From assembly GCA_902796895.1 (NCBI GenBank), contig CADBQV010000261.1:1-5007 (forward strand): DNA of 5,007 bases, in the 5' to 3' direction. Every line of letters begins with the position of its first letter. Positions within the stretch are counted from its first letter, which is position 1. The notes below the pieces were generated by a model. It did no database searches. It saw only the letters and a list, made by a program, of their open reading frames with translations, and had not been told where the DNA came from. This DNA is from an uncultured Erysipelotrichaceae bacterium. Its GTDB lineage: Bacteria; Bacillota_I; Bacilli_A; Acholeplasmatales; Anaeroplasmataceae. A program made the position numbers and the translations under genes. This document shows positions 1 to 5,005 of this stretch, in pieces.

Positions 1-93
1 GAAAGAGGAGTAGAAGAAAAACAAGATATGTCTAAAGATGAATTTATTGCTAGAATGATTGAAGAAGCAAAAGTTCCTTCAGATAGACAATAA
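1..93 (+). CDS. C-terminal 30 codons of an unidentified upstream gene (5' truncated)
   Basis: The window opens inside an open frame (frame 1) that ends in TAA at 91-93. The visible 30 residues are highly charged and probably helical: an E/K-rich start, then an MSKDEFIARMIEEAK-like stretch and a short polar tail ending SDRQ. No domain or catalytic motif is visible, there is no signal or membrane segment, and I do not recognise the family. The frame is judged coding because it is open from the window edge, has the same A/T-rich codon style as the large gene, and ends two bases before a strong terminator hairpin. An in-frame ATG at 28-30 has no convincing ribosome binding site, so the fragment is more likely the tail of a longer cytoplasmic protein than a mini-gene. 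The terminator at 96-130 separates it from the next gene, so a functional link is not implied. Confidence 0.6.
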   Translation, partial: ERGVEEKQDMSKDEFIARMIEEAKVPSDRQ

Positions 94-95
94 TG

Positions 96-130
96 AAAAA
101 AAAGTAGGATTGTTTAGTCCTACTTTTTTT
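96..130 (+). terminator. Rho-independent terminator of the upstream gene, possibly bidirectional
   Basis: A perfect 6-bp stem GTAGGA/TCCTAC (104-109 with 118-123) can be extended inward by a T-A and a T-G pair, leaving a GTTT tetraloop. It is followed by a run of seven T (124-130). The eight A at 96-103 pair with the T-run and would form a U-tract on the opposite strand, so the element could also stop minus-strand transcription. It starts two bases after the TAA at 91-93. Confidence 0.9.
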
Positions 131-131
131 C

Positions 132-146
132 AATTGTGTTACAATT
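132..146. repeat. Short inverted repeat upstream of the promoter
   Basis: AATTGT (132-137) and ACAATT (141-146) are perfect inverted copies around a 3-base centre (GTT). The element sits between the terminator and the -35 region of the large gene, a position suited to a dimeric repressor or activator. In DNA this AT-rich a 6+6 repeat can arise by chance, so a regulatory role is only a suggestion. Confidence 0.3.
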
Positions 147-166
147 TATTGAAAATCTCTAGTAAT

Positions 167-196
167 ATGATAAATTTTTTGATTATATTGTATAAT
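167..196 (+). promoter_or_regulatory. Sigma-A-type promoter of the surface-protein gene
   Basis: A perfect TATAAT -10 box at 191-196 lies 18 bp after ATGATA at 167-172 (4 of 6 matches to TTGACA). Transcription would start near 203, giving a leader of about 20 nt with the ribosome binding site close to the 5' end. A second, weaker possibility lies just upstream: TTGAAA at 149-154, 16 bp, then TAAATT at 171-176. The -10 box is embedded in GTATAATTATA (190-200), which recurs exactly in the downstream promoter at 4951-4961. Confidence 0.7.
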
Positions 197-210
197 TATA
201 TTAAATAAAA

Positions 211-218
211 AGAGGGGG
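211..218 (+). promoter_or_regulatory. Ribosome binding site AGAGGGGG that fixes the ATG at 224
   Basis: The purine run AGAGGGGG ends five bases before the ATG at 224. It is an imperfect match to AGGAGG but strongly G-rich in an otherwise A/T leader. It supports 224 as the start, as does the signal peptide that begins directly at that codon. Confidence 0.8.
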
Positions 219-223
219 ATAGT

Positions 224-304
224 ATGAAAAAAATTAATAAAATAAAATTTGCTTTAGTTCTTGTTTTTTTTGCTTTTTTAATTAGTTTTGCAAATGTTTA
301 TGCA
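224..304 (+). other. Signal peptide (residues 1-27)
   Basis: The start is basic (Lys2, 3, 6 and 8) and is followed by a hydrophobic core from about residue 9 to 23. The segment ending VYA, then KN, gives a likely signal peptidase I cut after Ala27. No lipobox Cys is present, so this is a Sec-type secreted protein rather than a lipoprotein. The core codons contain an eight-T run (264-271). Confidence 0.92.
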
Positions 305-3300
305 AAAAATCCAACTACTAAATATGGTAGATTTTTAAATAGCGGTGATGGACAAAATCATGGAATTAATTTTGATATTGAGCTTACAATCGCAGGTGCT
401 AGTGGGTTTAATACACATAAATTTAATGTTACTGATCTTGAAATGGAAAATTTAAATTTAAGTGGAAAGCCTGCGTTTTGTAGTGATCATTCAAAGAAAA
501 ATGAAGTTGCTTCAGACTATGAGACCGCTGAACTATTTTATCCTGGCGTAAATGGTTATGATGAAGTTTTAGCTAGAATATTATACTATGGTGCCGGTGG
601 ACCAGGAGATGTTACTGGTGGTGGTGTAGATGATGATAGATCATATTTTGCTACTACTTGGGTTATAAATCGCTTTTATGGAAATACTCCAAAGACTCAA
701 TCTTCATATAATTTTATATACAATAATCTTGCTCCAGCTAAAAGATTATTAGATGCAGTAAATGAGGAAAGAAGTGTACCAGATGATTTTGCTTATGTTG
801 TATTTACACCAGATGATGATGAATTACAAGTAATATCAATGGCTGCAGGTAGCGTTCCTAAAAATGGGAACTTAGAAATAGTAAAGAAAGATAATTATGG
901 AAAAGTAAAAGATGATGCTACTTTCCATATTACTGGTCCTGGTGGAACTTGGGATAGAACAACAAATGGAGGAAAAATAGTAATTAATGATATACCAACC
1001 GGTACATATACAATTACTGAAACACAGTCTCCTAATAATATGAATAATGAACCAGTTAATAGAACTGTTAATGTTGAAGTAAAACCTGGTGAAACAATTA
1101 CTTATACAAGAGTAAATAATTATCAAAGAGGTTCAGTAAGCCTTACTAAATATGATTCTATTAATAGAGGTGCTACAAAAGGTGATGCTTCACTTAAAAA
1201 TGCAGAATTTGAATTACATGCTTCAGGCGAAATAAAAGAAGGTGAAACAACAGTTTATGCTGCTGACGCACTTGTAGCTAAAGTTGTAACTGATGAAAAT
1301 GGTGAAACACCAAAAATAGAAAATTTACCTATAGGTAACTATTATTATATAGAAACAAAAGCTTCAGAAGGATTTTATATTAATACTGACAGAATTCCTG
1401 TAAGTATTACTTATGCTGGACAATATGCTAGTGCTGCTACAGAAGGGCATAATGAAGCTCCTGAAGAACCTGAGTATAATACTTTAACAATAATAAAGAA
1501 AATGAGTGCAACTTCTAACACTCCAGAAAAGAAGCTTGAAGATTGCGAATTTACAGCAACTTTAAAATCTGATCCTACATTTAAATTAAAAAGTGTATAT
1601 TTAGGTGATGGAAAATATGAAATTAGAGAAATGCCATATGGTTTATATACAATTGAAGAAACAATTGTAAATCCATATACTTTAAAAATGTATGATTTTG
1701 ATATTAATATTAAAGAAGGAGATAAAAAGAGAGGAACATATAAACCTATAGAAGGAATACATGTTTCTGAAGATACATCTTTAAATTCATCAGGTGATAT
1801 AGTTGATACTTCCAAGGTTATGACTATTAAAATTAGAAAAGTTGATTCTAATAGAGTCGACGATGATAGAGTAGATTTTACACAAGGTGACGCACAATTA
1901 GAAGGTGCAAAATATCAAATATATGAGTACAATGAGGAATCTCAAAGTTATGATAAGGAAGTTTATTCAATAACTGTAGATCATAAAGATGAGGATGGAT
2001 ATTGGTGTGCTGAATCCGAAGAACTTCTTGTTGGAAAATATATGGTTAAAGAAATGACTGAAAAATCAGAAGATGGTTATGATTATTCTTATGCTAAAGG
2101 ATATTTGGTTGATCCTCAATCATATTATTTTGAGGTTAAACCAGAAGAGCAACAAGAGAGACTTTCTAAACATCATAGTGTTTCTAAAGAAGAAGTAGTA
2201 AGAGGTAGAGTTTATATACGTAAAGAAGATGAAGATAGAAGCAATATAGAATTTCAAAATGATTCAGATAAAAATCCGGCAGCAGGAGCTGTAATGAGAC
2301 TATCTTTAGATTCAAATCCAGATATATACTATGAAGTTACTTTAGATGAAAATGGATATGGCGAATTCATCGAAACAAATGATGAAATACATAAGTCTAC
2401 AGCTGTTCATAATAGTATAGATTATTATCCAAATACTATTCCTTATGGACAATATACAATAACTGAGCAAGAAGAAGGAACTGCTACAAAGAGAACTAAT
2501 TTCTATACTCAACCAGAACCTGTAGATATAGAAAAACAAGATGAACTTGAATTTAGAATTGAAATGGATATACCTGTTCCTGTGTGGTTAGAAATAGTTA
2601 AAAAGGATGCAGATACTGCAAAGGTTGTAAAAATTCCTAATGGAAAATATAAAATCTGGGATATAGATGCAAAAGGTTTTGTAAAAATGAATGTTTATCC
2701 TTCAAATGTATTAACAGAATTTGAATCTAATGAAGAAGGTAAATTAATGTTACCAGAAAAATTAAATCCTGGAGAGTATATTATTTATGAGACACTTCCG
2801 CCAGAAGGATATTATTTGGAAGATGAATGGAGATTACCAGATAATTCAGCAGATTATGGCAATCCTGCAAAAGGTGGTAAAAAAATAAAAATAGATAAAA
2901 TTGTGACAGGTCTTGATGAGGATGCTGTAAATCCAGGCAATGTTCAAGTTGGACAGTATCAATACAGTGTAGATATTACTGATACTCATCTAAGAGTAAA
3001 TCTAATAGTTGAGAAAAAAGGTGAAAAACTATTAAATTCAACTAATAGTACTGCTACTTATACTACTACTGATGAAGAAGTAGTAAAACTTTCAACAACA
3101 GTTCCTGTATATGAAGTTGTAGGACTTGCAAATGTTAAATTTGAATTATATGCAAACAAAGATATTGTTGATGCAAATGGCGATGTGAAAGCATCAGAGG
3201 GAGATCTTGTTGATATATTCACTACAAATAGTCAAGGTATTGGACAATCTAGATTAGATTTATATCCAGGTGAATATAGATTACATGAAGTATCTGCACC

Positions 3301-4888
3301 GTCAGGATATGTGCTTTCAGAAGATAAAGTGGTATTACTAGAAAATAAAAATTATTTAGTTAAATCTCAATCTACAAAGACAACTGTAGTAGATCAAAGA
3401 CAAAATTTAAATATTGACTTTATAAAAACTTTTGAAGAGCCAGAATATATTACTGGTATTGAAGAAAAATATGCAGTATTTGGTGTATATGTAAAAGAAA
3501 ATATAAATAATTATAATGGTACACCAACTCTATTTGCAGATGATTTAGTTGAAATATTAACTCTTACAGGAGATAATTCGGTTGCTTCATTAACAGCTGA
3601 TCTTCCAGAAGGAAAGTACTATGTAAAAGAATTATATGCTGCATTTCCTTATAGTGTTAATGATAAAGCATATGAATTTGAATTAAAATATAATGGAAAT
3701 AAGCCAGAATATAAGGTTCCAACTACTGTTGAAATTCCAAATACTATTGATTATAGTACAGTATTATTTGTTAAAGTTTCTAAAACTTCAGATGATAATT
3801 TGGTTATGAAGGGCAATAAACTAGAAACTTCAAGTAATTTAGATGAAAAGATGAATAAGGCTGTTGAAAAATTAAAAGAAGTTGGTGTTGAAAATCTTGA
3901 TTCAATGAAAGAAGCTATAAATAAATTTTATGAAGAAAATGATATCAAAGTTGTACCACAAGCAACTTATGAAATTTGGTTAAATGAAAAGGGTACTAAA
4001 AAATTAAGTCAGATAAATAATGACGGAAAAGTTACTCCGGCTACATTTACAACAAATGAATCTGGTGCTTTTGCAATAGTAGGAATTCCAAAAGGAGAAT
4101 ACTATTTAAAAGAAATTAAAGCTCCTGAAGGCTATGAAGCAAATGAAAAACCTACTAAATTTGTGATTTCAGATATTGATGTTGGTGCTACTATGTATCA
4201 GACAATAATAGAAGAAGTAACAGATTCTACACTGTTACATAAAACAGATATATATACTGGAGAAGATGTTCCAAATTGTGAATTTGAAATTCAAGATAAA
4301 AATGGCAAAGTGCTTCTACATTCTGTTACAGATGATAAAGGATTAGCATGGATTCCACAAATTATGTTTGAAGATGGTGAAACATATTATTATGTTGAAA
4401 AAAATGCTCCGGATGTATATAAAGAAGATGGAAAGCTTTATGTTTTAAATACTGAGCCTCATGAGTTTATCGCTAAGATAGATAAAGATGGTAAATGGAT
4501 TGCAGATAGAATAGAAGTTGAAAACTTAAGACCTTTAACAGAAGTAGAATTAATTAAAACAGATGATGAAGGAAATAGAGTTCCAAACTGTAAATTCGAA
4601 CTTAAGAGTGTGGAAGATGGACTATATTATGAGACAGGTGTTACAGATGAAAATGGTATATATGTATTTAAAGATGTACCAAAAGGAGAATACATATATA
4701 CAGAGTTAGAAGCTCCAGAAGAATATGAGATAGATACAACTCCACATGAAATATATGTAGAAGAAGAAAAAATGGTAATAGAGTTTGTAAATACAGGAGA
4801 TATTCCAGTAATAGCTTTAAGTGTAGTTGCACTAGTAAGTGTTCTAGGAATTACATGTTTTGTATTTAAAAAATCTAAACAAAATTAA
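224..4888 (+). CDS. Giant sortase-type surface protein: thioester-like head, eleven Cna-B/SpaA isopeptide domains, NTGD anchor
   Basis: The 1554-residue product is probably a secreted, wall-attached adhesin or surface fibre. Residues 1-27 are a signal peptide. Residues 30-212 form a head resembling thioester domains: FCSDH with Cys86, the segment LYYGAGGPGD (119-129), and ATTWVINRFYG (143-153) where TQxA-type proteins have Gln. From 215 to 1523 run eleven Cna-B/SpaA prealbumin-like Ig domains, each with an IxKxD-type first strand and a GxYxIxE motif, often followed by APEGY. Such domains usually form a Lys-Asn or Lys-Asp isopeptide bond assisted by Glu, making a rigid, protease-resistant stalk. 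The end is NTGD (1523-1526), a hydrophobic helix (1527-1548) and KKSKQN. The product is rich in Asp and Glu. The ORF is intact and appears to be transcribed alone, with its own promoter and terminators on both sides. The architecture matches proteins usually labelled 'SpaA isopeptide-forming pilin-related' in clostridia (from memory). The ligand is unknown. Function as adhesin is inference; domain type and surface location are well supported. Confidence 0.93.
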   Translation: MKKINKIKFALVLVFFAFLISFANVYAKNPTTKYGRFLNSGDGQNHGINFDIELTIAGASGFNTHKFNVTDLEMENLNLSGKPAFCSDHSKKNEVASDYETAELFYPGVNGYDEVLARILYYGAGGPGDVTGGGVDDDRSYFATTWVINRFYGNTPKTQSSYNFIYNNLAPAKRLLDAVNEERSVPDDFAYVVFTPDDDELQVISMAAGSVPKNGNLEIVKKDNYGKVKDDATFHITGPGGTWDRTTNGGKIVINDIPTGTYTITETQSPNNMNNEPVNRTVNVEVKPGETITYTRVNNYQRGSVSLTKYDSINRGATKGDASLKNAEFELHASGEIKEGETTVYAADALVAKVVTDENGETPKIENLPIGNYYYIETKASEGFYINTDRIPVSITYAGQYASAATEGHNEAPEEPEYNTLTIIKKMSATSNTPEKKLEDCEFTATLKSDPTFKLKSVYLGDGKYEIREMPYGLYTIEETIVNPYTLKMYDFDINIKEGDKKRGTYKPIEGIHVSEDTSLNSSGDIVDTSKVMTIKIRKVDSNRVDDDRVDFTQGDAQLEGAKYQIYEYNEESQSYDKEVYSITVDHKDEDGYWCAESEELLVGKYMVKEMTEKSEDGYDYSYAKGYLVDPQSYYFEVKPEEQQERLSKHHSVSKEEVVRGRVYIRKEDEDRSNIEFQNDSDKNPAAGAVMRLSLDSNPDIYYEVTLDENGYGEFIETNDEIHKSTAVHNSIDYYPNTIPYGQYTITEQEEGTATKRTNFYTQPEPVDIEKQDELEFRIEMDIPVPVWLEIVKKDADTAKVVKIPNGKYKIWDIDAKGFVKMNVYPSNVLTEFESNEEGKLMLPEKLNPGEYIIYETLPPEGYYLEDEWRLPDNSADYGNPAKGGKKIKIDKIVTGLDEDAVNPGNVQVGQYQYSVDITDTHLRVNLIVEKKGEKLLNSTNSTATYTTTDEEVVKLSTTVPVYEVVGLANVKFELYANKDIVDANGDVKASEGDLVDIFTTNSQGIGQSRLDLYPGEYRLHEVSAPSGYVLSEDKVVLLENKNYLVKSQSTKTTVVDQRQNLNIDFIKTFEEPEYITGIEEKYAVFGVYVKENINNYNGTPTLFADDLVEILTLTGDNSVASLTADLPEGKYYVKELYAAFPYSVNDKAYEFELKYNGNKPEYKVPTTVEIPNTIDYSTVLFVKVSKTSDDNLVMKGNKLETSSNLDEKMNKAVEKLKEVGVENLDSMKEAINKFYEENDIKVVPQATYEIWLNEKGTKKLSQINNDGKVTPATFTTNESGAFAIVGIPKGEYYLKEIKAPEGYEANEKPTKFVISDIDVGATMYQTIIEEVTDSTLLHKTDIYTGEDVPNCEFEIQDKNGKVLLHSVTDDKGLAWIPQIMFEDGETYYYVEKNAPDVYKEDGKLYVLNTEPHEFIAKIDKDGKWIADRIEVENLRPLTEVELIKTDDEGNRVPNCKFELKSVEDGLYYETGVTDENGIYVFKDVPKGEYIYTELEAPEEYEIDTTPHEIYVEEEKMVIEFVNTGDIPVIALSVVALVSVLGITCFVFKKSKQN
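311..859 (+). other. Thioester-domain-like N-terminal head, Gln position replaced (residues 30-212)
   Basis: The head has the layout of Gram-positive thioester (TQXA/TED) domains. Cys86 sits in FCSDH (Cys codon 479-481). About 57 residues later comes ATTWVINRFYG, which lines up with the ATQxAIWYF-type helix of TEDs. The expected Gln is Thr145 (codon 656-658), so a normal Cys-Gln thioester cannot form with that residue. The LYYGAGGPGD segment between them is, from memory, typical of a clostridial subfamily in which this position is often His rather than Gln. It may be a related non-thioester or differently linked binding head. The fold assignment is by motif order only. Confidence 0.6.
866..4792 (+). 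repeat. Stalk of eleven divergent Cna-B/SpaA Ig-like domains (residues 215-1523)
   Basis: These are protein-level repeats with little DNA identity. Approximate domains, with the candidate Lys / Glu / Asn-or-Asp read by eye: D1 215-299, K221/E266/N298. D2 303-410, K309/E377/N410. D3 419-530, K425/E479/none clear. D4 533-655, K539/E610/none (a VSKEE segment at the expected place). D5 660-783, K667/E748/none clear (Asp782 possible). D6 787-922, K793/E856/D920. D7 925-1060, K931/E1022/D1057. D8 1061-1175, K1068/E1136/N1173. D9 1179-1335, K1187/E1297/D1334. D10 1336-1436, K1340/E1392/N1434. D11 1438-1523, K1445/E1494/N1523. Lys-Asp isopeptides are known in this fold (FbaB CnaB2), so the Asp domains may still cross-link. 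Boundaries are good to about ten residues. Confidence 0.8.
3842..3955 (+). other. Helical insertion inside Cna-B domain 9 (residues 1207-1244)
   Basis: Between the strand-A Lys (K1187) and the ATYEIW strand (1247-1252), domain 9 carries about 38 residues rich in Lys, Glu, Met, Leu and Asn. They contain no Pro and have an amphipathic spacing (DEKMNKAVEKLKEVG, then LDSMKEAINKFYEEN). This looks alpha-helical, probably two helices joined at about 1221-1225. The other ten domains have short beta-type loops here or insertions without helical character. Confidence 0.6.
4790..4885 (+). other. C-terminal cell-wall sorting signal: NTGD motif, membrane helix, basic tail (residues 1523-1554)
   Basis: The order motif, about 22 hydrophobic residues (IPVIALSVVALVSVLGITCF and following), then KKSKQN is that of sortase substrates. 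The pentapeptide in the LPxTG position is FVNTG followed by Asp, so both the Leu and the Pro of the canonical motif are missing. Only the TG and a following acidic residue are kept. A sortase with relaxed or different specificity would be needed. If none exists, the helix would simply anchor the protein in the membrane. No sortase gene is in the window. Confidence 0.75.
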
Positions 4889-4890
4889 TT

Positions 4891-4926
4891 AAAAAAAGAC
4901 TGATGCTTTTATGCATCAGCTTTTTT
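4891..4926 (+). terminator. Rho-independent terminator of the surface-protein gene, possibly bidirectional
   Basis: A perfect 7-bp stem CTGATGC/GCATCAG (4900-4906 with 4913-4919) closes a six-base loop TTTTAT and is followed by six T (4921-4926). Seven A (4891-4897) precede the stem and could serve as the U-tract on the other strand. It lies two bases after the TAA at 4886-4888. Confidence 0.9.
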
Positions 4927-4928
4927 AT

Positions 4929-4957
4929 TTGACATAATTCTAGTAATATAGTATAAT
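4929..4957 (+). promoter_or_regulatory. Perfect-consensus sigma-A promoter for a downstream unit
   Basis: TTGACA (4929-4934), exactly 17 bp, and TATAAT (4952-4957) match the housekeeping consensus at all twelve positions. It begins two bases after the terminator T-run. Transcription would start near 4964, about 11 bases before the GGAGG at 4975. Such a promoter predicts strong, largely constitutive expression unless it is blocked by a regulator or the leader. Confidence 0.9.
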
Positions 4958-4974
4958 TATAATGTATTATAAAT

Positions 4975-4980
4975 GGAGGT
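4975..4980 (+). promoter_or_regulatory. Strong ribosome binding site GGAGGT of the downstream unit
   Basis: GGAGGT is close to full complementarity with the 16S rRNA tail. The ATG at 4986 is at ideal spacing (five bases after GGAGGT) but its frame stops after two codons (ATG GAT TAA). The ATG at 4982 is only one base away and its frame gives seven residues (MHGLISV) before TAA at 5003. The third frame is open to the window edge but has no ATG; an ATT at 4990 is the only start-like codon seen. The true start therefore cannot be assigned from this window. Confidence 0.7.
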
Positions 4981-4981
4981 A

Positions 4982-5005
4982 ATGCATGGATTAATATCCG
5001 TTTAA
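4982..5005 (+). CDS. Possible seven-residue leader peptide (tentative)
   Basis: ATG at 4982 to TAA at 5003-5005 encodes MHGLISV. It follows a consensus promoter and GGAGGT, but the spacing to the binding site is too short for efficient initiation. It could be a regulatory leader peptide, or a chance ORF in front of a gene whose start lies beyond the window or uses a non-ATG codon. It has no recognisable family. Confidence 0.2.
   Translation: MHGLISV

Noticed and set aside
179..184. TTGATT as the -35 box for the TATAAT at 191
   Set aside because: Only six bases separate it from the -10 box, far too few for sigma-A. The ATGATA at 167-172 has workable spacing.
695..703. TQS (residues 158-160) as the TQxA thioester Gln
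   Set aside because: It lies after the conserved helix that should carry the Gln (ATTWVINRFYG) and is followed by SYNF rather than an A-I-W type segment. Kept only as a possible alternative to test.
872..1126. Minus-strand open frame of 84 codons
   Set aside because: It lies inside the large coding region, and its product is a run of Ile, Ser, Cys and Tyr typical of the complement of A/T-rich codons, with no binding site or motif.
1411..1815. Minus-strand open frame of 134 codons
   Set aside because: It is antisense to domain 3 and composition-driven. No ribosome binding site, promoter or recognisable domain was seen.
2342..2539. Minus-strand open frame of 65 codons that looks hydrophobic
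   Set aside because: The hydrophobicity comes from the complement of Glu, Lys and Asn codons in domain 5. It is fully inside the sense gene and has no start signals.
866..4792. CRISPR-like or exact tandem DNA repeats within the long repetitive protein
   Set aside because: The repeats are protein-fold repeats with low nucleotide identity and unequal length. No regular direct repeats with spacers were seen on either strand.
224..4888. Alternative genetic code (TGA read as Trp), considered because of the low GC content
   Set aside because: All nine Trp codons found are TGG, no in-frame TGA occurs, and the visible genes end in TAA, so nothing calls for recoding.
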